64,000 nucleotides of DNA from Nocardia puris (GTDB lineage Bacteria; Actinomycetota; Actinomycetes; Mycobacteriales; Mycobacteriaceae). The notes below the pieces were generated by a model. The model was not told the DNA's origin and ran no database searches. It saw only the letters and a program-made list of their open reading frames with translations. The stretch's first letter is position 1. Each line of letters begins with the position of its first letter. The stretch covers positions 1,132,883 through 1,196,882 of the forward strand of contig NZ_QNRE01000001.1 in the NCBI RefSeq assembly GCF_003315035.1, read 5' to 3'. Positions 39,442-48,196 of the stretch are shown here, piece after piece. The position numbers and the translations under genes are program-made.

Positions 39442-40289
39442 CCCTGCCACCACCCGCTTCCGACGCCACCGCCGTGGTGACCGGTTCCTCGTCCGGGATC
39501 GGCGCGGCCATCGCCCGCGCGCTCGCCGCGCGGGGCCACCACGTCAGCCTGGTCGCGCGCCGCGCCGACCGGCTCGCCGACCTCGCGGACCGCATCCGGG
39601 CCGAGGGCGGGGCCGCCGACGCGGTCCCGGCCGATCTGACCGATCCCGCCCAGCGCGCCGCCCTGCCCGACCGCGTCGCCGCGCTCGGGCGCACGCCGTC
39701 CATCCTCGTCAATAACGCGGGCACCTCGATCATCGGCCCCGCCGTCGAATACGACCCGGCGCGCCAGCTCGCGGTGATCGAGGTCGACGCCGTCGCGGTC
39801 GCCGACCTGTGCGTGGGGTTCGTGCCCGGCATGGTGGCGCGCGGGCGCGGCGCGGTGCTCACCGTGTCGTCGACGGCGGCGTTCCAGCCGATGCCCGGCC
39901 AGGCCGCCTACAGCGCCGCGAAAGCGTTCGCGCTCACCTACACCCAGGCGCTGGCCGCGGAATTGCGCGGCACCGGCGTCACCGCGACCGTGCTGTGTCC
40001 CGGCCCGGTCGCCACCGAGATCGGTGTCCTCGCGGGCATGACGCAGGAGGAGTTCGAACGGTCGATGCCCGCGCCGTTCTGGCTCTCGGCCGAGCAGGTC
40101 GCCGAGAGCGGCATCGACGCCGCGGACAAGGGCAAGCTGCTCGTCGTGCCCGGCGCGCCGAATCGCGCGCTCGGCGTCTTCGGCCGGCTCGCGCCCCGCG
40201 CCTGGTTGCTGCGTCAGCTCGCCACGGCGAGTCCCGCGATGCGCTCACGTCCCCGGACCGCCTCCGAATACGCCACGAAAGGAATCTGA
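39438..40289 (+). CDS. Short-chain dehydrogenase/reductase
   Basis: This 283-residue classical SDR has the NAD(P) motif VVTGSSSGIGAA (about 14-25), NNAG (LVNNAGTS) and the catalytic YSAAK (Tyr158, Lys162). It resembles the DltE/SadH-like SDRs that reduce ketoacyl or mycolate-type substrates, but the substrate is inferred only from context. ATG 39438 overlaps the WS/DGAT stop (ATGA). Confidence 0.9.
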   Translation: MTLPPPASDATAVVTGSSSGIGAAIARALAARGHHVSLVARRADRLADLADRIRAEGGAADAVPADLTDPAQRAALPDRVAALGRTPSILVNNAGTSIIGPAVEYDPARQLAVIEVDAVAVADLCVGFVPGMVARGRGAVLTVSSTAAFQPMPGQAAYSAAKAFALTYTQALAAELRGTGVTATVLCPGPVATEIGVLAGMTQEEFERSMPAPFWLSAEQVAESGIDAADKGKLLVVPGAPNRALGVFGRLAPRAWLLRQLATASPAMRSRPRTASEYATKGI

Positions 40290-41923
40290 TGAACCGCAAA
40301 GTTGTGATGATCACCGGCGCCGCCTCCGGAATGGGCGCGGCGACAGCGAGATACCTCGCCGAACAGGGCGCGATCGTGGAGGGCTCCGACCTCGGACCCG
40401 GCACGGACACGGCGATCGAGACCGTCGATGTGCGCGACACCGACGCGGTGACGCGGTGGGTGGAGCAGGTGTACCAGCGCCACGGCCGGATCGACGCCGT
40501 GGTCACCTTCGCCGGGTACGGCCTGCACGGCGGTGTCGAGGAGACCACCGCCGACGAGGCCGCCGATCTGCTGGACGTGAACGTCGTCGGCAGCGCCCGC
40601 GTGATCCGCGCCGCGCTGCCATACCTGCGCAGGCAGCGCAGCGGCCACGTGGTGCTCGTCGGTTCCGGGTCGGGGATCGTGGCGCAACCATTCGGCGGCT
40701 GGTACTCCGCCACCAAGGCCGCGATCGAGAAGCTCGGCGACGCGCTGCGAATGGAGGTGCGCCCCTTCGGAATTCAGGTGTCCGTGCTGAACCCCGGCTG
40801 GACGCGCACGTCGATCCTGGACGCGTCCCGTCAGATCGCGCAGCCGATCCCGGCCTACGCCGACGCCCGGCGCGCGGTGGCCGACCGGCTCGCCGGATAC
40901 CTGTCCCAGGGACAGCCCGCGGAGGCCGTCGCGCGCACCGTCCACGAGGTGCTCGAGACGCCGCGCACCAAGCAGTCGTATCGCGTGGGACGCGATGTGC
41001 GCGTGTCGTATTGGCTGCGCAAGGCGGTGCCGCCCGCAGTGCACGAGCGGCTGGTCCGCGGCTACTACGGCATCGGCCGGACCACCGAATCCGGTTGGTC
41101 CCTCACCGAAGTGGCCGATCTGGTGGACCCGGCGACCGGGCGCGCGCTCACCGAGATCTCCGACGGCTCGCTGGTCGATCCGGCCGGGGAGGTGGCGATC
41201 TCGGTGCTCGACCGCGAGCGCCGCCTCTACCGCGACGAATCCAGTGACCCGCTCTACGAGCGCGTGGTCGACAACGACCGCCTGCGCTTCGCCTACCGGA
41301 TCTACTCCAAGGCGTATCCGCTGGTCGCCACGCTGGTCTTCTGGTTCGTCTGGAACGGGAAGCTCCGCGAGCTCGGGAAGTTCTACGCGGCGCGCCTGGC
41401 CGCCGCCGCGGCGGGCGGGCACACCTTCGTCGAGGTGGGCGTCGGCGACGGCAGCCTCACCGCCTTCGCCACCCGCGGCACGCGCCCCCGCGACCTGCCC
41501 CGCATGCTGTTCATCGACCTGTCCCCCGACATGCTGGTGAAGGCCGCCAAGAGGCTGCGCGGCACGCCCCAGTCGGCGTTCCTCGTGCAGGATGTCGCCA
41601 AGTTGTCGCTGCGGCCCGGCTCGGTCCACCACCTCGCCTGTTTCGGCGCCCTGCACGTGTTCCCGGACCCGAAGGCCGCGCTCACCGAATTGACCCGCGC
41701 GCTCGCACCCGGCGGCGAACTGTCGCTGTCGATCCTCACCAGCCCCGGCGTCCGCTGGAAGGACCGCCTCATCGACCGCTTCGTGGCCACCAACACGATC
41801 ACCTCGAATTTCACGAGCGAGCAAGTGACCGAACTGATTTCGGCCGCCGGCCTCGAGATCACCGAACTCCGGCACAACGGGCACCAGCTACTCGTCCGCG
41901 CGACACCGCGCGAGGACGCCTGA
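40289..41923 (+). CDS. SDR-methyltransferase fusion protein
   Basis: This 544-residue bifunctional-looking protein starts at ATG 40289, which overlaps the previous stop. Residues 1-250 form an SDR (ITGAASGMGAA 8-18, Tyr139 and Lys143 in YSATK). Residues about 335-540 form a class I SAM methyltransferase (VEVGVGDGSL near 380, MLFIDLSPDMLVKA, ALHVFPDPKAALTELTRALAPGGEL). The intervening part contains a hydrophobic helix (YPLVATLVFWFVW). The fusion ties a redox step to methylation of one substrate, probably lipid or quinone-like (inference). Confidence 0.88.
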   Translation: MNRKVVMITGAASGMGAATARYLAEQGAIVEGSDLGPGTDTAIETVDVRDTDAVTRWVEQVYQRHGRIDAVVTFAGYGLHGGVEETTADEAADLLDVNVVGSARVIRAALPYLRRQRSGHVVLVGSGSGIVAQPFGGWYSATKAAIEKLGDALRMEVRPFGIQVSVLNPGWTRTSILDASRQIAQPIPAYADARRAVADRLAGYLSQGQPAEAVARTVHEVLETPRTKQSYRVGRDVRVSYWLRKAVPPAVHERLVRGYYGIGRTTESGWSLTEVADLVDPATGRALTEISDGSLVDPAGEVAISVLDRERRLYRDESSDPLYERVVDNDRLRFAYRIYSKAYPLVATLVFWFVWNGKLRELGKFYAARLAAAAAGGHTFVEVGVGDGSLTAFATRGTRPRDLPRMLFIDLSPDMLVKAAKRLRGTPQSAFLVQDVAKLSLRPGSVHHLACFGALHVFPDPKAALTELTRALAPGGELSLSILTSPGVRWKDRLIDRFVATNTITSNFTSEQVTELISAAGLEITELRHNGHQLLVRATPREDA

Positions 41924-41934
41924 GGGAGGAGTCT

Positions 41935-42798
41935 TTACGACAGCCGCGCCGCGTCCACGGTGACCGCCTCGACGCGCGCGGTACCCTCGAAGTTGTTCGA
42001 CATCCGCTCCAGATCCGTTTCGGCGGTGCACAGGTAGAGCGTGCGCCCGTCCGGGCCGCCGAGTGCGCACGAGACCACGAAATGCCCCGGGGTCGCCGTC
42101 GCCACCCGGTCGGTCACCGTGCCGTCGGGCGCGATCCGCCGCACCTCACTGCTGAAGGGGCACGTAACCCACACGGCGCCTTCGGCATCCACGCACAGGC
42201 CATCGAGGGCGTCGGACTCGAGACTGTCGAACTGTTTGAACACCCGCTGATCGGACAGGCTGCCGTCGGCGGCCACATCGAACGCGCTGATCCGGAAGGC
42301 GAAGGTCTCGGCGACGTAGAGCGTCTTGCCGTCGGGCGACAGGCCAACCCCGTTCGGGCAGACGAGCCCAGATCCAGCGGTGTTCACCTCGCCGTCCGGG
42401 TGTACGACGATCATCGGCGCGACCTGCGGCTCGGCTCCGCCGAACAGGTCGTAGCCGATCTGGGTGATGTAGGCGCGCCCCTCGGCGTCGACCCACATAT
42501 CGTTCGCGCCGACCGCGACCGCGGCGAGGTCCGCGACGACCTCGGTGCCGCCGTCGGCGGTGATCCGCCGTAACGCGTTGTCCGCCTGGGTCACGACCAG
42601 CACGGTGCCGTCGGGGGCGAACCCGAGGCCGGAGGGTTTGGCGTCGACGGTGGCCGCGACGGTCGCGGTGCCGTCGAGGCCCAGCCGATACACCTTGCCT
42701 CGCGGAATGTCGGAGAACCAGAGCTGGTCGTCGTGCCAGCGCGCCCCTTCGAGGTACTGGAAGCCGTCCCGGACCACGGTGGCCGTTTTGACTGTCAT
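41935..42798 (-). CDS. SMP-30/gluconolactonase family protein (cytoplasmic)
   Basis: This protein of about 287 residues starts at ATG 42798 after AAAGGA. It has SMP-30 propeller marks: EGARWHDDQLWFSDIPRGKVYRL, PSGLGFAPDGTVLVV, CPNGVGLSPDGKTLYVAET and DALDGLCVDAEGAVWVTC. Acidic residues of these loops normally bind a metal, and family enzymes open sugar or other lactones. No signal peptide is present, unlike the homologue at 4252. It is divergent from the acyl-CoA dehydrogenase operon. Confidence 0.87.
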   Translation of the reverse strand: MTVKTATVVRDGFQYLEGARWHDDQLWFSDIPRGKVYRLGLDGTATVAATVDAKPSGLGFAPDGTVLVVTQADNALRRITADGGTEVVADLAAVAVGANDMWVDAEGRAYITQIGYDLFGGAEPQVAPMIVVHPDGEVNTAGSGLVCPNGVGLSPDGKTLYVAETFAFRISAFDVAADGSLSDQRVFKQFDSLESDALDGLCVDAEGAVWVTCPFSSEVRRIAPDGTVTDRVATATPGHFVVSCALGGPDGRTLYLCTAETDLERMSNNFEGTARVEAVTVDAARLS

Positions 42799-43076
42799 GG
42801 TGTGTCGTCCTTTCGAATCGTCTCGCCGCGGATCACCCCGGCACATGTAAGTGAATCATTCATAGATCTGTTCCGCAGCTGATTCGGGCATATCGCCAGC
42901 ATTACACCCCGACACACGGCAGTCTATGTGTATGATCATTCGAGACATGGACAGGATTCGACCGCGCTCTGCGCCGAGGATGCCCGGCGTTGCGTGGCGA
43001 CGTCGATGAAGACCGCTCCACCGGGTCGACCGCGCCCTGCCGAGCGCGTCGGCCGCCAGAGGATTGGGAGACGAGC
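42799..43076. promoter_or_regulatory. Divergent promoter region with related palindromes
   Basis: The gap between the SMP-30 gene and the acyl-CoA operon contains the 11-base palindrome TGAATCATTCA (42852-42862) and ATGATCAT (42932-42939, within TATGATCATTCG). Both share the ATCATTC core about 80 bases apart. Such sites suit a TetR-type dimer, and a double TetR gene ends the operon. The regulatory link is inferred. Confidence 0.4.
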
Positions 43077-43136
43077 ATGAGAGAACTGGACGGCGCCGGC
43101 CGGACGCCGGTCCGTGGCGGCGGGTTCTCGGCGTGA
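43077..43136 (+). CDS. Possible 19-residue leader ORF coupled to the dehydrogenase
   Basis: ATG 43077 follows GGGAG at six-base spacing. The 19-codon frame ends at TGA 43134-43136, overlapping the GTG (43133) that likely starts the acyl-CoA dehydrogenase. The overlap suggests translational coupling. The peptide (Gly/Arg-rich) has no known family and may only set up translation. Confidence 0.35.
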   Translation: MRELDGAGRTPVRGGGFSA

Positions 43137-44287
43137 GCGCCACGACCGAGCACCGATCCCCGTGGATGACAGACGATCTCGACGCGTTGCGCGACCTCGC
43201 CCGGTCGTTCTGCGCGAAAGAGGTCGCCCCGTACCAGCGACGCTGGCGTGATCAGCATCGGGTGGACCGTGACGTGTGGACGCGCGGCGGCGCGGCGGGG
43301 TTGCTGTGCCTGTCCATCCCCGAGGAATTCGGCGGCGGCGGTGGCACTTTCGCGCACGAGGCGGTCCTGCTCGAAGAGCTCGCCCGCGTCGGCGACACCG
43401 CATGGGGCGTCGCCGTGCACAACGTCGTCGTCGCGCACTACCTGCTCGCCTATGGCACCGAGGAACAGCGACGCACCTGGTTGCCCGCGATGGCGTCCGG
43501 CGCGGCCGTCGGCGCCATCGCCATGACCGAACCCGGCGCCGGGTCCGACCTCCAGGGCATCGCGACCACCGCGACGCGAGCCGGGGCGGACTACCTGATC
43601 CGGGGCGCCAAGACGTTCATCACCAATGCCACCCAGGCCGACCTCGTCCTGGTCGTGGCGCGCACCGACCCCGACGCCGGCTCCCGCGGCATCTCACTGC
43701 TGATCGTGGAAACCGATCGCGAGGGATTCCATCGCGGCCGGATCCTGGACAAGATCGGCCAGCGCGGCCAGGACGCCTCCGAACTCTTCTTCGACGACGT
43801 GCGCGTCCCGGCGGAGAATCTGCTCGGCGGCGCCGAGGGCGCGGGCTTCGCCCAATTGATGGGTCAGCTACCGAAAGAGCGACTCACCATCGGCGTCACC
43901 GCGACGGCCGCCATGGAGACCGCGCTGGCGCACACACTGCGATATACGAAGGACCGAAAGGCGTTCGGCTCCAGCATCTTCGACTTCCAGCACACCAGGT
44001 TCACCCTCGCCGAGGCGGCCACCGAGGCGCGCGTCGCGCGGACGTTCGTCGACGACTGCGTACTCCGGCTGCTGCGCGGTGAGCTGGACGGGCCGACCGC
44101 GGCGATGGCGAAATGGTGGACCACCGAACGCGCCATGCACGTGATCGACCGGTGCCTGCAACTGCACGGCGGGTACGGGTACATGTCCGAGTACCCGATC
44201 TCGCACCTGTGGGTCGACCAGCGCGTGCAGCAGATCTACGGCGGCACCAACCAGATCATGCGGGAGATCATCTCCCGCTCCCTGTAG
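43133..44287 (+). CDS. Acyl-CoA dehydrogenase
   Basis: This FAD enzyme of about 384 residues starts at GTG 43133. It shows GAIAMTEPGAGSDLQGIATTA (substrate/FAD binding), GAKTFITNATQADLVLVVARTD, the C-terminal LHGGYGYMSEYPISHLWVDQRVQQIYGGTNQIMREII and the usual four-helix region. The Glu of the IYGGTNQI region belongs to the FAD-binding loop; the catalytic Glu was not assigned with certainty. It introduces a 2,3-double bond in acyl-CoA. The frame is open upstream to TTG 43064, but a coupled start fits better. Confidence 0.92.
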   Translation: MSATTEHRSPWMTDDLDALRDLARSFCAKEVAPYQRRWRDQHRVDRDVWTRGGAAGLLCLSIPEEFGGGGGTFAHEAVLLEELARVGDTAWGVAVHNVVVAHYLLAYGTEEQRRTWLPAMASGAAVGAIAMTEPGAGSDLQGIATTATRAGADYLIRGAKTFITNATQADLVLVVARTDPDAGSRGISLLIVETDREGFHRGRILDKIGQRGQDASELFFDDVRVPAENLLGGAEGAGFAQLMGQLPKERLTIGVTATAAMETALAHTLRYTKDRKAFGSSIFDFQHTRFTLAEAATEARVARTFVDDCVLRLLRGELDGPTAAMAKWWTTERAMHVIDRCLQLHGGYGYMSEYPISHLWVDQRVQQIYGGTNQIMREIISRSL

Positions 44288-44315
44288 TCCCGGCGAGCGC
44301 ACAGGAGCCGAGCCG

Positions 44316-45863
44316 ATGTACCTCACCCGAACCCTGCACAACGCCCTGCAATCCGACCCCGACCGCGAGCTCACCGTGGACGGCACGAGGGTTCGCACCG
44401 TCGCCGAGAGCGTCGACCGGATCGCTCGCCTCGCGCGCGGGCTCCACGCCCTCGGGGTGGCGCCGGGCGATCGTGTCGCGATGCTCGGCGTCAACTCCGA
44501 CAGGTACTTCGAGTATCTTTTCGCCGTTCCGTGGGCCGGTGCGGTGCTCACCCCGATCAACAGCCGATGGAGTCCGGCCGAGGTCGCCTTCGCGCTGGCG
44601 GAGTCCGAGGCCCGGGTGTTGCTGATCGACAACGTCTTCCGCGACCACCTGCCGTCGATCCGGGAGTTGTACAACGGGCTGGATCACGTCGTGTACTGCG
44701 GCGACGACAACTGCCCCGAGACGACCCTCGCCTACGAAAGCCTCGTCGCCGACAATGATGTCGCCGAGGACGCCCGTCGCGGCGGACAAGATCTGCTCGG
44801 CCTCTTCTACACCGGCGGCACCACGGGTGCGCCGAAAGGCGTGATGCTCAGCCACAACAGCGTGCTGACGAACGCCCTCGGCTGCTTCGCCACCGGCGAG
44901 TGGCTCACCCAGCGTGGCCGAATGCTCCACGTGGCGCCCATGTTCCACCTCGCGGATCTCTTCTTGCTGATCAGCGGCGCGCTGGCCGAGCACACCCACG
45001 TGCTGCTGCCGGGCTTCTCCCCCGAAGGCGTCTTGGACGCGTTCGAGCGGTACCGGATCACCGATGTGCTGCTCGTGCCCACCATGCTCCAGCAGATCGC
45101 CGATCATCCCGACGCGAAGGCGTTCGACCTGAGCACCGTCCGCCGTGTCCTGTACGGCACCTCCCCGGTGTCGGAGAGCCTGCTCGAACGCGTCGGAGCG
45201 TTGCTGCCGGCCGCCGGTCTCGCGCAGGCGTACGGCATGACAGAACTGGCGCCGGTGGCGACGATCCTGCGCCCGTCCGACCACGAGGACCCCGCCCTGC
45301 GCCGATCCGCGGGGCGGCCCGCCCCGCACACCGAGGTCCGCATAGTCGACAACGACGACAACGAGGTACCACGTGGCGTGGTGGGCGAGATAGTCGCACG
45401 CGGCGACCACGTGATGCTCGGGTACTGGCGGCGTCCGGACGACACTGCCGCGGCATTGCGTGGCGGCTGGATGCACACCGGTGACGCCGGATACATGGAC
45501 GAGCGCGGCTATGTATTCGTGGTCGACCGGATCAAGGACATGATCGTGACCGGCGGCGAGAACGTGTACTCCGCCGAAGTGGAGAACGTGCTGTCCCACC
45601 ACGACGCGGTGGCGGCGTGCGCGGTGATCGGTGTGCCGGACGAACTCTGGGGCGAACGGGTGCACGCCGTCGTCATGTTGCGGCCGGACCGCACCGCGAC
45701 GGCCGAGCAGCTCCGGGATTTCTGCCGCTCGCGGATCGCCGCCTACAAGGCGCCGCGTAGCGTCGATTTCGTCGAGGCGTTGCCGGTGTCCGGCGCGGGC
45801 AAGGTCCTCAAACGCGAGCTGCGCAAGGCGTTCTGGCCCAGCGGCGGCCGACAAGTAGGCTGA
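44316..45863 (+). CDS. Acyl-CoA synthetase (AMP-forming)
   Basis: This 515-residue adenylate-forming ligase starts at ATG 44316 behind AGGAG. Motifs are YTGGTTGAPKGVMLSH (P-loop), AYGMTELAP, GWMHTGDAGYMDERGYVFVVDRIKDMI and the C-terminal catalytic Lys in SGAGKVLKRELR. It loads a fatty or aromatic acid onto CoA, giving the substrate for the dehydrogenase 28 bases upstream. The pair suggests a short dedicated degradation or activation route. Confidence 0.93.
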   Translation: MYLTRTLHNALQSDPDRELTVDGTRVRTVAESVDRIARLARGLHALGVAPGDRVAMLGVNSDRYFEYLFAVPWAGAVLTPINSRWSPAEVAFALAESEARVLLIDNVFRDHLPSIRELYNGLDHVVYCGDDNCPETTLAYESLVADNDVAEDARRGGQDLLGLFYTGGTTGAPKGVMLSHNSVLTNALGCFATGEWLTQRGRMLHVAPMFHLADLFLLISGALAEHTHVLLPGFSPEGVLDAFERYRITDVLLVPTMLQQIADHPDAKAFDLSTVRRVLYGTSPVSESLLERVGALLPAAGLAQAYGMTELAPVATILRPSDHEDPALRRSAGRPAPHTEVRIVDNDDNEVPRGVVGEIVARGDHVMLGYWRRPDDTAAALRGGWMHTGDAGYMDERGYVFVVDRIKDMIVTGGENVYSAEVENVLSHHDAVAACAVIGVPDELWGERVHAVVMLRPDRTATAEQLRDFCRSRIAAYKAPRSVDFVEALPVSGAGKVLKRELRKAFWPSGGRQVG

Positions 45864-45867
45864 CGCG

Positions 45868-47058
45868 GTGACGACGCGATCGGCGCGCCTCGCGCCACCA
45901 CGGGGGACTCGGCCGCGCAATCGCCGGGACCTCGTCATCGCGGCCGCCACCGATCTGTTCCACCGGCACGGCTACGAGCAGGTGTCCATGAGCGCGGTGG
46001 CGGAGGCGGTGAACGTCAGCCCGTCCGCGCTGTACCGGCACTTCTCCAGCAAGCCCGACTTGCTGATCGCCGCGGTGGTTACCGAGATGACACCGTTCCG
46101 CCAGGTGTTCGACAGCTGCGCGCAAGCAGACGCCGGTCTGGACGTACTCGTCGACGGACTCGTCGGCGTCGCGGCCGATGTACGGCGCCTCGGCGTGCTC
46201 TGGCAGCAGGAAGCCCGCAGTCTGCCACCCGGCGCCTTCGCGGAACTGCGCGCCGAGATACGCCGCACACTCGGCCAACTGGCCGCGATCATCCGGGCGA
46301 AGCGGCCGGAGCTGGCGGCGGCGGACGCCGAGCTGCTCGCCGCGAGCACGTGCTCGGCATTGTGCGGCGCCTCGCCACGCAGCCGCGATCTCACCCGTGG
46401 CGAGTTCGAGCGCGTCTTCGGGCACATCGCCCGATCGGTCCTCGGCGCGGAACCCGCGACCGCGGCGGACGAGATCGGCGCCGCCGATCACCTGCCCTCG
46501 GCCCGCCGGGAGCGTCTACTGTCCGCCGCCGCGAACCTGTTCGGCGCGCGCGGCTACGACACGGTCAGCATGGAGGAGATCGGCGCCGAGGCCGGCGTGG
46601 CCGGGCCGACGATCTACCACCACTTCGCCTCGAAACTGGATCTGTTGACCGCGGCTGTGGAACGAAGCATGGAGTGGGTGTGGCGCGATCTCTATCGCGC
46701 GCTCGCCGAGGCCGGTGACCACGAACGCGGCACCGCGATTCTGCGCGGGTATCTCGACTTCGTCGATCGTCACGGTGGGTACGCGGCCATACTCGCCACC
46801 GAGACCCGGCATCTGCCCGCCGATGTCGGCGACCGCATCCAGCAGAGTCGCCGCGACTACTTCGGCGAATGGCTCGAGCACATTCGCGCGCAGCACGTGG
46901 CCATCGGCGAGGCGGAGGCCAGAATCCGGCTCGACGCCGTGCTCGCGGTCGCCGTCGACCTGGCGCGCACACCCCATCTACGCACGCGGCCCGGCGCCTT
47001 CGCGACCGTGGAGCGGATCGCCGACGCCGTTCTCTTCGGCCCGTCCACGGCGCCGTAG
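45868..47058 (+). CDS. Double TetR-type regulator (two fused TetR units)
   Basis: This 396-residue protein starts at GTG 45868, four bases after the ligase stop. It contains two TetR N-terminal domains: HGYEQVSMSAVAEAVNVSPS followed by ALYRHF (about residues 35-62) and RGYDTVSMEEIGAEAGVAGP followed by TIYHHF (about 230-255), each with its own helical C-domain. Ordinary TetR proteins are half this size and dimerise; this one may act as a built-in dimer. It likely controls the acyl-CoA operon it belongs to. Confidence 0.88.
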   Translation: MTTRSARLAPPRGTRPRNRRDLVIAAATDLFHRHGYEQVSMSAVAEAVNVSPSALYRHFSSKPDLLIAAVVTEMTPFRQVFDSCAQADAGLDVLVDGLVGVAADVRRLGVLWQQEARSLPPGAFAELRAEIRRTLGQLAAIIRAKRPELAAADAELLAASTCSALCGASPRSRDLTRGEFERVFGHIARSVLGAEPATAADEIGAADHLPSARRERLLSAAANLFGARGYDTVSMEEIGAEAGVAGPTIYHHFASKLDLLTAAVERSMEWVWRDLYRALAEAGDHERGTAILRGYLDFVDRHGGYAAILATETRHLPADVGDRIQQSRRDYFGEWLEHIRAQHVAIGEAEARIRLDAVLAVAVDLARTPHLRTRPGAFATVERIADAVLFGPSTAP

Positions 47059-47080
47059 ACCGAGCCGCGGCGAGGAAGAA

Positions 47081-48196
47081 CTACCGTGCGGGCAACACCT
47101 TGTGCAGGAACGTGATCGCGTCCGGCAGCGAATCGGCCGTGATCTTCTGGTGGTCGGAGTCGTAGCTGCGGAACTCGTATCGCGTTCCGGCGGCGTCGAA
47201 TTGGGCCAGCAGGGCCAGGGTGAGCGGGATCGGGACGGTCGTGTCGGGCACGCCGTGCGCCACGAAGATCGGGCGGTCGTAGCCGGCGGTGGGCACCGCC
47301 ATGTACCGACTGAGCCGGGACGCGAACGGCGGATCACCCAGCGGCCGCGCGAGAATCGACCCAATCGACGCGCCATCCGCGGAATCACCCCATGCGCCAA
47401 CGCATTTCGTGGCCAGGTCCGCCACCAGCCGCTGCCCGGACGGCGTCAGGTAGTCGCGGACCGGGAAGTCCGGGTCGGCCAGCTGGAGCCCGCCGAGCAG
47501 CGCGGCGAGGTTCGGTGTGAGCGCGTTCAGCAGGTCGACCGAGGGCACGTGCGGGCCCGCCAGGGCGAACACGGTCTCGAAGTTCGAGGCGGGCGCCATC
47601 GCGACGGTGCCGCGAAAGTCCAGCTCCGGCGCGTAACTCGACGCGAGATGGCCGGCGTTGAGCGCCGCGTGCCCGCCCTGGGACACCCCGGCGACCGCCC
47701 ACGACGAGGAGAGCGAGTCGTCCGAGCGCACCGCCGCGCGCACGAGGTCGATGGTCGCCGTCGCCTCGGTCCGGGACTGTAGATACGGGTGCGTGGTCTC
47801 CGCACCCGGCCCCAAGCCCAGGTAGTCCGGCGTCGCCACGGCATAGCCCGCCGACAGCAGCCGCTCGACTATCCAGCCGTCACCGGCCGCGGCCGACGGC
47901 GTGACGCCGCAGGTCGGCCCGAGCCCGGACGTTCCGTGCGCCCACGCCACCACGGGCCACCCGCCGTCGGGGGCGGTGCCGGGCGGCACGAACACGGCGC
48001 CCGTCGCCGTGGTCGCCGCGCCGGTCGGGCCCTCGGTGCGATACGAGACGAAGTACGCGTTCTCGAACCCACCCCATCCCGCGGGCTGCGCGCGGTACTC
48101 GACCACACCACCGGACTCGGCGACCGCCGCCCCCATCGGCACAGACAGCAACGACACCAGAGCTGCGATTATCACGGCGAATCGGCGAATTGCCAT
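47081..48196 (-). CDS. Secreted lipase/esterase, alpha/beta hydrolase
   Basis: This 371-residue protein has a Sec signal peptide (MAIRRFAVIIAALVSLLSVP, cleavage near AVA-ES). The core shows VVAWAHGTSGLG (oxyanion region), the nucleophile elbow GVSQGGH, a later Asp in GVPDTTVP and His in SDHQKI. This fits the secretory lipase (LIP) family of actinobacteria. It probably acts on extracellular lipids. It is convergent with the double TetR gene. Confidence 0.88.
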   Translation of the reverse strand: MAIRRFAVIIAALVSLLSVPMGAAVAESGGVVEYRAQPAGWGGFENAYFVSYRTEGPTGAATTATGAVFVPPGTAPDGGWPVVAWAHGTSGLGPTCGVTPSAAAGDGWIVERLLSAGYAVATPDYLGLGPGAETTHPYLQSRTEATATIDLVRAAVRSDDSLSSSWAVAGVSQGGHAALNAGHLASSYAPELDFRGTVAMAPASNFETVFALAGPHVPSVDLLNALTPNLAALLGGLQLADPDFPVRDYLTPSGQRLVADLATKCVGAWGDSADGASIGSILARPLGDPPFASRLSRYMAVPTAGYDRPIFVAHGVPDTTVPIPLTLALLAQFDAAGTRYEFRSYDSDHQKITADSLPDAITFLHKVLPAR

